Positions 14,578 through 21,593 are shown, counted from the stretch's first letter. The stretch: DNA of 31,082 nt from Candidatus Omnitrophota bacterium (GCA_028716065.1 JAQUQN010000006.1:1-31082), one strand, 5' to 3'. A program made the numbers and translations. The notes: a model not told the origin generated them from the sequence alone.

Positions 14578-14828
14578 CATACCACCTTAAGATAATACCT
14601 CGGGCGGAAAAAGACCTTGACTCGATTACCGGCCGGGACTTTGACGCGTTAAAAAAGAAGATATTATCCCTATCAGCGAATCCCAGGCCCTTAGGGTGCC
14701 AGAAACTTACAAATGAAGAGGGTTACAGAATTAGAACCGGCAATTTCAGAATATTATACCGCATAGATGATAATACCAAAGAAGTCATGATCTACAGAGT
14801 CAAGCACCGGCGTGAAGCCTACCGATAA
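14574..14828 (+). CDS. RelE/ParE-family toxin
   Basis: The 84-residue product reads YHLKIIPRAEKDLDSI at its start, the RelE/ParE first strand and helix. It then has NPRPLGCQKL and GYRIRTGNFRILYRIDD, the family core with the basic surface, and ends VMIYRVKHRREAYR, like the C-terminus of RelE-type ribosome-dependent mRNA interferases. ParE gyrase poisons share this scaffold, so the target is not certain; the Arg/His-rich C-terminus favours an RNase. It is translationally coupled to the antitoxin. Its 3' end is only 8 nt from the convergent thpR, leaving no room for a separate terminator. Confidence 0.85.
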   Translation: MTYHLKIIPRAEKDLDSITGRDFDALKKKILSLSANPRPLGCQKLTNEEGYRIRTGNFRILYRIDDNTKEVMIYRVKHRREAYR

Positions 14829-14836
14829 GAAAACAC

Positions 14837-15403
14837 TTATTTGCTAAATCCCGCCTCATGAAGTTTTGTATAGATGGGGCCCTTTGGAGTGAGCGTGCTC
14901 TGGAAGAGTATTACCGAAGTTATGAGTTGTGAGTTTTGAGTTAGGAGTTGGGAGTTAAAAGATTCTACCTTCTCTTTCAGCGCCTGGCGGTTTTTGGGAG
15001 TTCGGACGCGGCCTATTGTTAAGTGTGCGGCAAATGGCCGCGATTCTTTTTGAAAGCCTATCTTCGATAATGCCTCGTCTATCTTTTTGGCCAGGGTCTT
15101 CGATTCATCCGCACCCTTATCAAGACCGGCCCATATTACCCGCGGAAATTCCAATTTAGGGAATGCGCCGATATCTTTTATCGTAATCTCGAAAGGTTTG
15201 GTGTCTTTGGCGATTTGGTCGAGGATCGATTTTACCTTTTCGCCCCTTTCTTCGTCAATCTCGCCTAAGAATTTCAGCGTAAGGTGGATATTATTCTTCT
15301 CGACCCACTTCACGTCAGCGCCGGCGTATTTTAGGTGCGCCTGGGCCTGCGCGAGAGAGTCGCGTATCTCTTCGGAAAGTTCTATTGCGATGAATGCTCT
15401 CAT
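14837..15403 (-). CDS. thpR: RNA 2',3'-cyclic phosphodiesterase (2H / LigT family)
   Basis: The 188-residue protein has the two HxTx motifs of the 2H phosphoesterase family: H40-L-T-L in IHLTLKFLGEI and H127-L-T-I in AHLTIGRV. It is expected to open 2',3'-cyclic phosphate ends of RNA or to act on 2'-5' linkages. The start ATG 15401-15403 directly follows the stop of pncC (TAG-ATG), so the two are coupled. Near the C-terminus, residues about 150-161 (N-S-Q-L-L-T-Q-N-S-Q-L-I) are encoded by the GAGTT heptad array at 14924-14958, just before the final VILFQSTLTPKGPIY strand; this is probably a tolerated loop insertion. In many bacteria cinA, thpR and recA are neighbours in one direction; here pncC-thpR face away from recA. 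Confidence 0.88.
   Translation of the reverse strand: MRAFIAIELSEEIRDSLAQAQAHLKYAGADVKWVEKNNIHLTLKFLGEIDEERGEKVKSILDQIAKDTKPFEITIKDIGAFPKLEFPRVIWAGLDKGADESKTLAKKIDEALSKIGFQKESRPFAAHLTIGRVRTPKNRQALKEKVESFNSQLLTQNSQLITSVILFQSTLTPKGPIYTKLHEAGFSK
14924..14958 (+). repeat. GAGTT heptad array inside thpR
   Basis: Five 7-nt units (GAGTTGT GAGTTTT then GAGTTAG GAGTTGG GAGTTAA) are read in frame on the minus strand within thpR. The family is the same as at 13335-13369 and 24761-24795. Confidence 0.9.
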
Positions 15404-15904
15404 CTATACTCTTTGCCGCAACAAATCCAAGGCCACCTGTGATGCCTGGAACTTTATCATCTGGCGCGAACCTTTGAACCGGAATTCTTTCACAAGACTT
15501 TTCCTGTCCGTCACCAGGGCTATGTAGACCAGCCCGACCGGCTTGGCCCTAGTACCGCCCGTGGGGCCTGCAATGCCGGTCACAGCAAGGCCGATGTCGG
15601 CACACGAGAAGTGTTTCACGCCCTTGGCCATCTCAAGGGCAACCTGTTTCGACACGCTGCCATAGTACTTGAGGGTTCCGCGGGAAACTCCAAGTAGATT
15701 CTCTTTCGATATGTCAGAATACGCGATGACGCCATCAAGGAAATATTTCGAACTGCCTCTCACATCCGTTATTCGGCTTGATATGAGGCCACCGGTGCAG
15801 GACTCGGCCACCGCAATGGTCTTACCCCTCTTCTTCAAGACCCTGCCGACCGCTTCTTCAAGCGTCTCATCTCCGTATCCTAAGGCGTTATTTTTGAAGC
15901 GCAT
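15404..15904 (-). CDS. pncC: Nicotinamide-nucleotide amidase (CinA C-terminal domain)
   Basis: The 166-residue protein matches the CinA C-terminal / PncC domain, with AVAESCTGGLISSRIT (Ser35-Cys36-Thr37 at the active site), GVIAYSD, and VTGIAGPTGGT (110-118). It should deamidate nicotinamide mononucleotide to nicotinic acid mononucleotide in pyridine nucleotide salvage. The N-terminal MoCF-like domain of full CinA is absent, so this is the single-domain form. ATG 15904 has no Shine-Dalgarno, and the best -10 box ends only nine nt upstream, so the mRNA may be leaderless. It is the first gene of a two-gene minus-strand operon with thpR. Confidence 0.88.
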   Translation of the reverse strand: MRFKNNALGYGDETLEEAVGRVLKKRGKTIAVAESCTGGLISSRITDVRGSSKYFLDGVIAYSDISKENLLGVSRGTLKYYGSVSKQVALEMAKGVKHFSCADIGLAVTGIAGPTGGTRAKPVGLVYIALVTDRKSLVKEFRFKGSRQMIKFQASQVALDLLRQRV

Positions 15905-15912
15905 ATAGACGA

Positions 15913-15942
15913 ATTATACCCCATATCAGGGGCAAGGGTCAA
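15913..15942 (-). promoter_or_regulatory. Promoter of pncC-thpR
   Basis: On the minus strand TTGACC (15942-15937), 18 nt, TATAAT (15918-15913). The predicted transcription start falls about 2-3 nt before the pncC ATG. The -35 box is built from a unit (GGTCAAG on the plus strand) of the neighbouring heptad array. Confidence 0.55.
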
Positions 15943-16006
15943 GGGGCGAGTGGGAGGGGGCAGGAGGCAGGGGGAAGGGTTATGAGTAATGGGTAAAGTG
16001 TAAAAG
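15930..16006 (+). repeat. Degenerate heptad array (GGGCAAG / GTAAWGK)
   Basis: Eleven successive 7-nt units can be laid out: seven G-rich (GGGCAAG GGTCAAG and variants) then four GTAA-type (GTAATGG GTAAAGT and variants). It occupies most of the 248-nt gap between pncC and the transposase; no gene is seen there. A short related stretch lies at 16839-16857. Confidence 0.65.
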
Positions 16007-16021
16007 GGAATATAGGTTGAC

Positions 16022-16050
16022 CTTAATTACACCGCGTAGGTGTAATTAAG
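16022..16050 (+). repeat. REP-like palindrome 1
   Basis: CTTAATTACAC (16022-16032) and GTGTAATTAAG (16040-16050) are perfect inverted arms around CGCGTAG. The core ACACCGCGTAGGTGT recurs three more times around the transposase gene. Confidence 0.85.
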
Positions 16051-16066
16051 AATTTTTTTATTTTTT

Positions 16067-16093
16067 TGCAATAATTTTGCCCCTTTCGGCGTC
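16067..16093 (+). promoter_or_regulatory. ECF-like promoter motif 2 (TGCAAT-N17-CGTC)
   Basis: TGCAAT (16067-16072), a 17-nt spacer and CGTC (16090-16093) lie 60 nt upstream of the transposase gene and between its two upstream REP palindromes. The spacer and the downstream TATATA/GGGGC are nearly the same as in motif 1. Confidence 0.5.
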
Positions 16094-16125
16094 TATATAT
16101 GTAAGGGGCATCGATTACCAATAAA

Positions 16126-16142
16126 TACACCGCGTAGGTGTA
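16126..16142 (+). repeat. REP-like palindrome 2
   Basis: TACACCGCGTAGGTGTA abuts the ribosome binding site of the transposase gene, so folding of this hairpin in mRNA could affect translation of the transposase. Confidence 0.8.
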
Positions 16143-16152
16143 GGAGGTTAAA

Positions 16153-16779
16153 ATGGAAGAAGTATATCATGTATATAACAAAAGCATAGCAGGATTTACA
16201 ATATTTAACAATGATATCGAATATCTCAGAATGATGGAAGCAGTTTGTTACTACCAACATGCAAAACCGGCTGTTAGATTTTCGTTACGCACGCAGTCTG
16301 GTATAAACAAGAAAAATTCGTCTGCGACAGATAATGGGATGTTGGTAGAAATAGTTGCTTATTGCCTTATGCCGACCCACCTCCATCTAGTTCTTAGGCA
16401 ATTATGCGATCGAGGAATAAGTCGCTTTTTAAATAACATCCTTAATAGTTACACGCGATATTTTAATATTAGACATAACAGAAAAGGTCCGCTGTGGGAA
16501 GGAAGAACCAAAAAGACATTAATCAAAACAGATGAACAATTACTTCATTTGACAAGATATTTACACCTTAATCCGGTGACGTCGTATTTGGTGAATAAAC
16601 CGGAAGAATGGTCCTATTCTTCTTATAGAGAATATTTGTCGGAAATCGACAACGAATACAGAATTTGTAAATATAATAGCCTGCTAACAATCAATCCTAA
16701 TATTTATAAAGCCTTTGTAGAAGATGCTATTTTTTATCAACGTGAATTAGCCATGATAAAGAAATCGCTACCAATCTGA
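16153..16779 (+). CDS. REP-associated tyrosine transposase (RAYT, Y1/IS200-like HUH)
   Basis: The 208-residue protein starts at ATG 16153 after GGAGG. It contains the HUH metal-binding motif in YCLMPTHLHLVL (His76 and His78) and the later helix NSYTRYFNIRHNRKGPLWEGR, with the catalytic Tyr (Tyr100 or Tyr103) and the family-typical 'GPLWEGR' turn. It then has RYLHLNPV and WSYSSYREYL, all characteristic of RAYTs. It should nick and join single-stranded DNA at REP hairpins. It looks complete. Its codons and AT content are clearly more A/T-rich than the neighbouring recA cluster, which fits independent origin. Flanking palindromes at 16022, 16126, 16788 and 16812 are its likely substrates. Confidence 0.9.
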   Translation: MEEVYHVYNKSIAGFTIFNNDIEYLRMMEAVCYYQHAKPAVRFSLRTQSGINKKNSSATDNGMLVEIVAYCLMPTHLHLVLRQLCDRGISRFLNNILNSYTRYFNIRHNRKGPLWEGRTKKTLIKTDEQLLHLTRYLHLNPVTSYLVNKPEEWSYSSYREYLSEIDNEYRICKYNSLLTINPNIYKAFVEDAIFYQRELAMIKKSLPI

Positions 16780-16787
16780 CCCCTTAT

Positions 16788-16825
16788 ACACCTACGCGGT
16801 GTTATCCACAGACACCGCGTAGGTG
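16788..16825 (+). repeat. REP-like palindromes 3 and 4 (inverted pair)
   Basis: ACACCTACGCGGTGT (16788-16802) and ACACCGCGTAGGTG (16812-16825) are inverted copies 9 nt apart, nine nt after the transposase stop. The pair resembles a BIME and could also form one larger hairpin. Confidence 0.85.
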
Positions 16826-16872
16826 GGGGGAGGTGCGGGCTCAAGGGACAAGGTGAAGAAAATAAAAAAATT

Positions 16873-16899
16873 TGCAATAAATTTGGTGGTTGCGGCGTC
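16873..16899 (+). promoter_or_regulatory. ECF-like promoter motif 3 (TGCAAT-N17-CGTC)
   Basis: TGCAAT (16873-16878), a 17-nt spacer and CGTC (16896-16899), followed by TTATATAGTAGGGGG, lie 90 nt upstream of the ORF6N pseudogene start. The spacer is more diverged than in motifs 1 and 2, but the end boxes are identical. Confidence 0.5.
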
Positions 16900-16988
16900 T
16901 TATATAGTAGGGGGTCAAAGTGTCAAAGGATAATAGATAAATGGTAAAAACCTTAAAAAAAGAAAATAACGAAAGGAGGAAAAGAAAA

Positions 16989-17361
16989 GTGGAGAAGGTT
17001 GTGCCGATAGAGAAGATTGAAAATAGGATATTCCACCTCAGAGGCAAAAAGGTGATGTTGGATGCCGACCTTGCGGAACTGTATGGAGTTCCCACCAAGG
17101 TTTTAAATCAGGCTGTAAAGAGAAACTTGAAACGTTTTCCTTGGGATTTCATGTTTCGTTTGACGCAAAAGGAGAAAAAAGAGGTGGTCACAATTTGTGG
17201 CCACCTTCAAGGAGGCATTGACATATGTCGGTCTAAAGAGAAAGATTGAACATATCGAGAAAAAATACGACGCGCAATTTAGCATAGTTTTCGAAGCAAT
17301 CAAGAAGTTATTAGAACCGCCGCCAGGGAAGCCTAAGCCGCGGATAGGGTTTCATCCCTGA
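16989..17361 (+). pseudogene. ORF6N-domain protein, internally deleted and frameshifted
   Basis: The 5' part from GTG 16989 (AGGAGG at 16974-16979, better placed than ATG 16941) encodes the ORF6N domain start VEKVVPIEKIENRIFHLRGK, then MLDADLAELYGVPTKVLNQAVKRN, FPWDFMFRLTQKEK. The frame then runs into TGA at 17247-17249 after 86 codons. From 17206 a different frame continues FKEALTYVGLKRKIEHIEKKYDA and ends RIGFHP at TGA 17359-17361, which is the normal C-terminus of this family. The middle of the usual protein (around the YAFTEQG region) is missing, so a deletion has fused the two ends out of frame. ORF6N proteins are DNA-binding, phage- and plasmid-associated accessory proteins. Confidence 0.8.
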
Positions 17362-17411
17362 AAACGCTTTACAAGAAGGAGGTGCTAAATGTATAATAAT
17401 TAGTCTTATAA

Positions 17412-17420
17412 TGGTATAAT
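17412..17420 (+). promoter_or_regulatory. Extended -10 promoter upstream of recA
   Basis: TGGTATAAT is a perfect extended -10 element, placing transcription start near 17427, about 47 nt before recA. A second candidate is TTTACA (17368-17373), 18 nt, TATAAT (17392-17397). I see no convincing LexA site. Confidence 0.55.
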
Positions 17421-17473
17421 TAGAACATAAACCGTTAACAATCAGCAACACTACGTAACCAAGGAGAGGCAAA

Positions 17474-18520
17474 ATGGTAAAGACTAAAGTCAAAGAGGAG
17501 AAGAAAGAAGAGAAGGTGGCCGCAAAGGAAGCGACGCAGGAGGCGAAGACGAAGGCGCTCGACCTGGCTGTGGGCCAGATAGAGAAACAGTTCGGTAAGG
17601 GTTCCATCATGAAGCTGGGGCAGGACTTCAAGCTGGACGTCCCGGCCATATCTACCGGTTCCATAGCCATCGACATGGCGCTGGGCGTGGGCGGAGTTCC
17701 GCGCGGCAGGGTCATCGAGATATTCGGGCCGGAGTCGAGCGGCAAGACGACGCTGACTTTAAGCATAATCGCGAACGCCCAGAGGGCGGGCGGCGCGGCC
17801 GCGTTCATCGATGCCGAGCACGCGTTCGACGCCAGTTACGCGAAGAGATTAGGCGTTAATCTGGATAACCTTCTGATGTCCCAACCCGACACGGGAGAAC
17901 AGGCGCTTGAGATAGCCGAGACGCTCGTCAAATCCAATGCTGTGGATGTCATAGTGATAGATTCGGTAGCCGCGCTTACACCGAGGGCGGAGATAGAAGG
18001 GGATATAGGCGATTCGCACATGGGCCTCCAGGCGCGCCTGATGAGCCAGGCCCTGAGGAAACTGTCGGGTTCTATCTCCAAGTCCAGGACGTGTGTCATA
18101 TTCATAAACCAGATCAGGGAAAAGATAGGCGTATTCTTCGGGAACCCCGAGACTACTCCTGGCGGAAGGGCGCTCAAATTCTATGCCTCCGTGAGGATAG
18201 ACCTGCGCCGCATAGCGTCGCTTAAGAAAGGCGACGAAGTGGTGGGCAACCGCGTGAGGGCGTCGATAGTCAAGAATAAGGTCGCGCCGCCATTCAGGAA
18301 AGCGGAATTCGATATAATGTATGACGAAGGAATATCCAAGGCGGGAAGCGTCCTGGACACGGCCGAAACGCTTGGGATATTACAGAAGAGCGGGGCGTGG
18401 CTATTGTACGGCGAAGAGAAACTCGGGCAGGGCAAGGAGAACGCCAGGCTATTCCTGAAAGAGAACCCGAAAGTCGTCGAAAGACTGGAAAGGGATATCA
18501 GGTCAAAGGCGAGAAATTAA
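17474..18520 (+). CDS. recA: Recombinase RecA
   Basis: The 348-residue protein has Walker A GPESSGKT (85-92), DAEHAFDASYAKRLGV, VIVIDSVAALTPRAEI (Walker B) and INQIREKIGVFFGNPETTPGGRALKFYASVR with the L2 loop. It polymerises on single-stranded DNA, drives strand exchange and, in most bacteria, LexA cleavage. The start ATG 17474 follows AAGGAGAGGC. The first 26 residues form a Lys/Glu-rich extension not found in most RecA proteins, and the usual acidic C-terminal tail is missing. recA heads a long same-strand cluster and is followed after 2 nt by its regulator recX. Confidence 0.98.
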   Translation: MVKTKVKEEKKEEKVAAKEATQEAKTKALDLAVGQIEKQFGKGSIMKLGQDFKLDVPAISTGSIAIDMALGVGGVPRGRVIEIFGPESSGKTTLTLSIIANAQRAGGAAAFIDAEHAFDASYAKRLGVNLDNLLMSQPDTGEQALEIAETLVKSNAVDVIVIDSVAALTPRAEIEGDIGDSHMGLQARLMSQALRKLSGSISKSRTCVIFINQIREKIGVFFGNPETTPGGRALKFYASVRIDLRRIASLKKGDEVVGNRVRASIVKNKVAPPFRKAEFDIMYDEGISKAGSVLDTAETLGILQKSGAWLLYGEEKLGQGKENARLFLKENPKVVERLERDIRSKARN

Positions 18521-18522
18521 GA

Positions 18523-18999
18523 TTGGAAGCCGACAAGAAGAAGGCCCGGGCCAGGACGAATGCCTACATGCTTCTGCGCCAGAGGCCGAGAAGCGAATTC
18601 GAGATAAGGCAGCGCCTGAAATTAAAAGGCTACGATCCTGAGACGATAGACGAAGTCATCACCGGCCTGGTACGTTTGGGTGAGATAGATGACGCGAAGT
18701 TCGCCAAATTCTGGGTGGATTCGCGGATGCGACTGAATCCGGCAGGCGATGTCGTCCTGAGGCATGAATTGAAGGAAAAGGGAGTGAGCGCTCCCATCAT
18801 CGACTCCACCCTCGAAGCGAGGAAAGCGGCCTATGATGATCGTGAGGTGGCGCTCAACATGGCCAGGGAAAAGTTCGAACGGCTCAGGAAGCTCGACAAA
18901 CGCAAGGCAACGAAGAGGTTGTACGATTTTCTCATAAGGCGCGGTTTCGAATTCGACATCGTGCGCAGCGTAGTTGAGGAAGTGTCAAGGCTCAAATGA
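18523..18999 (+). CDS. recX: Regulatory protein RecX
   Basis: I place the start at TTG 18523, 2 nt after the recA stop. The frame stays open further upstream inside recA (to GTG 18397), but that part is Arg/Glu-rich recA-shadow sequence. The resulting 158-residue protein shows the RecX three-helix repeats: YMLLRQRPRSEFEIRQRL, YDPETIDEVITGL, LGEIDDAKFAKFWVDSR, then VVLRHELKEKGVSAPIID. It inhibits or modulates RecA filaments. Its TGA overlaps the alaS ATG by 4 nt (ATGA). The start is the uncertain part; a non-ATG start would keep expression below that of recA. Confidence 0.88.
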   Translation: MEADKKKARARTNAYMLLRQRPRSEFEIRQRLKLKGYDPETIDEVITGLVRLGEIDDAKFAKFWVDSRMRLNPAGDVVLRHELKEKGVSAPIIDSTLEARKAAYDDREVALNMAREKFERLRKLDKRKATKRLYDFLIRRGFEFDIVRSVVEEVSRLK

Positions 19000-21593
19000 A
19001 GACGGACGAGATACGTAAATTATTCCTGGAGTTTTTTCACTCGAAAGATCATCAGATCGTGGCGAGCGATTCGCTCGTGCCCAAGGACGACCCGACGCTG
19101 CTCTTTACGGGCGCCGGCATGAACCAGTTCAAGGAGAAGTTCCTTGGCCGCAATGTTACTTACAGGCGTGCCGTATCGTCGCAGAAGTGTATCAGGACAG
19201 GCGACCTGGAGAATGTGGGCAGGACACCGAGCCATCACACGTTCTTTGAGATGCTGGGCAATTTCTCTTTCGGCGACTATTTCAAGAAAGAGGCGATATT
19301 CTGGGCGTGGGAGTTTTTCACAAAGACGCTGAAGATCGCCCCGGAGAAGTTATGGGTTTCCGTCTATAAAGACGATACGGAGGCTTACGTCATCTGGAAG
19401 GATATGATAAAACTTCCCGAATCCAGGATCATGAAATTCGGGGAAAAGGAGAATTTCTGGCCGTCGGAGGCCCCCACGAAAGGGCCGAACGGGCCTTGTG
19501 GGCCCTGTTCGGAGATATTCTACGACTGGGGCAAGGGTACGGGTTGCGGAAGACAGAGTTGTTCTCCGGCGTGCGGCTGTGGACGTTTTATCGAGGTGTG
19601 GAACCTGGTCTTCACGCAGTTCGACAGGCAGTCAGATGGCTCCCTGAAGCCGCTTCCTACCAAGAACATAGATACCGGAATGGGCCTGGAACGTATCGCG
19701 TCGGTCATGCAGGGTGTTAAAACTAATTTCGAAATAGATATATTCTCGCCGATAGTCGATGAGGTGAAGAAGATGCTGTATCTGGGTTCCGCGATCCGGG
19801 GGTCGCGGACCGTTTCTCGCTGCCCGAACGTAGAACTCCGTTCCTCGAAGATCAACGCGATAGCGGACCACATTCGAGCAGTGGCGTTCGCCATTGCCGA
19901 CGGAGTAATGCCGTCGAATGAAGAGAGAGGTTATGTCGTAAGGAAACTCATAAGGCGCGCCTTATCGCATGCCAATGATATAGGGATAAGAAAACCATTT
20001 TTGTATAAACTGGTGGGCATAGTGGCCGATGTGATGAAGGCGGCCTATCCCGAAGTGAAGGCCAGAAGGGAAGAGATCGCCCAGATAGTGAAGAAGGAAG
20101 AGGAGAGTTTTCTATTCGTTATCGAGACGCAGCTGCCGAAGGTGGAAGAGGCGTTCAAGGCCTTGGCGTCATCGAAGACGGACAAGAAAAAACTCGCCCA
20201 GACGGCATTTAACTTTTATGATACCTACGGCATGCCGTATGAGATGCTTGAGGAGGTGGCCGAGAAGTTCAAACTGAAGATAGACGAAAGAAATTTCGAG
20301 AATCTACTTGAGAAACAGAGGGAGCAGTCGAGGTCGAAGAGTAAGATTAAGACAGAGATCTTTACCGAGACCTTCGCCAAAAAGGTAGAGGCCCTGGGTT
20401 TGAAGACAGAATTTTTAGGTTACGAGAAAGCGCATTCCGAGGCGAAGGTCGTGGCTGTCCTCGGAGTCGGAGAGGTGATATTGGACAGAACGCCTTTTTA
20501 CGGCGAGTCCGGCGGCCAGGTAGGCGACTGGGGAACGATCGAGACGGAATCGGGCAAGATGGAGGTAGAGGACGCCAAAAGAATAGGCGAAACAATAGTC
20601 CATGTCGGCAAGATGCTGAAAGGTAAGATACTGAAAGGCGAGAAGGCAAAGGTCTCTATCGATGAGAAGGTGCGGAAGAAGACAGCAGCTAACCATACGG
20701 CGACACACCTCCTGCAGGCGGCGCTTAAGAAGGTCCTGGGAGAGCACGTGCGCCAGACTGGCTCACTGGTAGATAACGAACACCTGAGGTTTGATTTCAC
20801 GCACATGAAGAAGATGGAAACCAGGGAGATCGCCAGGGTAGAAGAATTGGTGAACGAGGCCATAAAGAAGGCGATAACCGTCACCAAGAAGATAGATGAC
20901 ATAGATACGGCAAAAAGGGACGGAGCAGTAGCCTTATTCGGAGAGAAATACGGTGAGAAGGTGCGTGTCGTATCCGTTGGCGATCTCTCGAAGGAGTTGT
21001 GCGGCGGTACGCACGTCGGCAATACCAAAGAGATAGGCCTGTTCAGGATCACGAGCGAAAGTTCCATCGCCTCGGGTACCAGGCGCATAGAGGCGGTCAC
21101 CGGAGAAGCGGCTAAAGAATGGGTCAGGGAGCGTGAAGAAGCTGAGAGGCTAAGGCTTAGGCTCGAGGCTAAGAACGAAGAGGCGAAGAAGGCGATGGAT
21201 ATGCGCCTTAAAGAGGAGACGGAGAAAATAGATTCGTTCCTCGCGAAGGCAGATAAGATAGGCAGCGTGAAGCTAGTGAGCGAGGTTATCGAAGATGTCA
21301 GCATGGATGTCCTGAGAAAATTGTCGGACAGGATAAAGGCGAAAGAAAAGTCTTCGGTGATAGTCCTTGCCACGAAGGATGATTCGAAAGTATCGTTCAT
21401 AGTTACCATCACACCCGATTTATCGAAGGAGAAGGCCCTGAATGCCGGCGAATTGGCCAGGGAGTTTGCGGGCCTGATCGGCGGCTCGGGCGGCGGCAAG
21501 CCCGACTTTGCCCAGGGCGGCGGCAAGGACGTATCGAAATTGGATAAGGCAATGGAAGATATGCGTGAAGCGATCAAAGCGAGGTTAAAATGA
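18996..21593 (+). CDS. alaS: Alanyl-tRNA synthetase
   Basis: The 865-residue protein covers the class II catalytic domain (SLVPKDDPTLLFTGAGMNQFKEKFLG, GDLENVGRTPSHHTFFEMLGNFSFGDYF), the tRNA-binding middle (ADHIRAVAFAIADGVMPSNEERGYVVRKLIRRA), the editing domain with NHTATHLLQ and CGGTHVGNT zinc/editing motifs, and a C-terminal DHHA1 domain with GGSGGGKPDFAQGGG. It charges tRNA-Ala and hydrolyses Ser/Gly mischarged tRNA. Residues 264-284, just before INAIADHIRA, are an unusual 21-residue stretch encoded by nine degenerate 7-nt units (19785-19847). It starts inside the recX stop (ATGA) and ends inside the hisD start (ATGA), so it is in the same transcription unit. Confidence 0.98.
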   Translation: MKTDEIRKLFLEFFHSKDHQIVASDSLVPKDDPTLLFTGAGMNQFKEKFLGRNVTYRRAVSSQKCIRTGDLENVGRTPSHHTFFEMLGNFSFGDYFKKEAIFWAWEFFTKTLKIAPEKLWVSVYKDDTEAYVIWKDMIKLPESRIMKFGEKENFWPSEAPTKGPNGPCGPCSEIFYDWGKGTGCGRQSCSPACGCGRFIEVWNLVFTQFDRQSDGSLKPLPTKNIDTGMGLERIASVMQGVKTNFEIDIFSPIVDEVKKMLYLGSAIRGSRTVSRCPNVELRSSKINAIADHIRAVAFAIADGVMPSNEERGYVVRKLIRRALSHANDIGIRKPFLYKLVGIVADVMKAAYPEVKARREEIAQIVKKEEESFLFVIETQLPKVEEAFKALASSKTDKKKLAQTAFNFYDTYGMPYEMLEEVAEKFKLKIDERNFENLLEKQREQSRSKSKIKTEIFTETFAKKVEALGLKTEFLGYEKAHSEAKVVAVLGVGEVILDRTPFYGESGGQVGDWGTIETESGKMEVEDAKRIGETIVHVGKMLKGKILKGEKAKVSIDEKVRKKTAANHTATHLLQAALKKVLGEHVRQTGSLVDNEHLRFDFTHMKKMETREIARVEELVNEAIKKAITVTKKIDDIDTAKRDGAVALFGEKYGEKVRVVSVGDLSKELCGGTHVGNTKEIGLFRITSESSIASGTRRIEAVTGEAAKEWVREREEAERLRLRLEAKNEEAKKAMDMRLKEETEKIDSFLAKADKIGSVKLVSEVIEDVSMDVLRKLSDRIKAKEKSSVIVLATKDDSKVSFIVTITPDLSKEKALNAGELAREFAGLIGGSGGGKPDFAQGGGKDVSKLDKAMEDMREAIKARLK
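19785..19847 (+). repeat. 63-nt heptad insertion inside alaS
   Basis: Nine consecutive 7-nt units, eight ending in CG (GGTTCCG CGATCCG, GGGGTCG CGGACCG, and so on), are exactly 21 codons in length and phase. GGTTCCGCGA and TCGCGGACC form a hairpin at its left part. The encoded residues are Arg/Ser-rich. Confidence 0.7.

Larger units (their letters stand above)
16022..16825 (+). mobile_element. RAYT gene with flanking REP palindromes
   Basis: This unit consists of a REP-associated tyrosine transposase gene with two copies of the ACACCGCGTAGGTGT core upstream and an inverted pair downstream. The layout is that of known RAYT/REP loci, in which one single-copy transposase is bracketed by the palindromes it spreads. 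No target-site duplication is visible. Confidence 0.75.

Noticed and set aside
15087..15527. Plus-strand frame of 146 codons opposite thpR-pncC
   Set aside because: It spans the junction of two well-supported minus-strand genes and has no recognisable features.
17390..17404. Four-residue leader frame ATG-TAT-AAT-AAT-TAG after AAGGAGG
   Set aside because: It lies upstream of the favoured recA promoter and seems a chance remnant after the pseudogene; no attenuator hairpin follows.
17423..17440. Possible LexA box near GAACATAAACCGTTAAC upstream of recA
   Set aside because: Spacing between GAAC and GTTA does not match the known GAAC-N4-GTTC type, and the sequence is not a good palindrome.
18397..18522. 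recX start at GTG 18397 inside recA
   Set aside because: The extra 42 residues overlap the end of recA and resemble no RecX N-terminus; TTG 18523 right after the recA stop is more natural.
20498..21577. Long antisense open frame (359 codons) opposite alaS
   Set aside because: It is entirely opposite the editing and C-terminal domains of alaS, is Ser/Thr/Phe-rich low-complexity and has no family signature. Antisense frames stay open because of codon bias.
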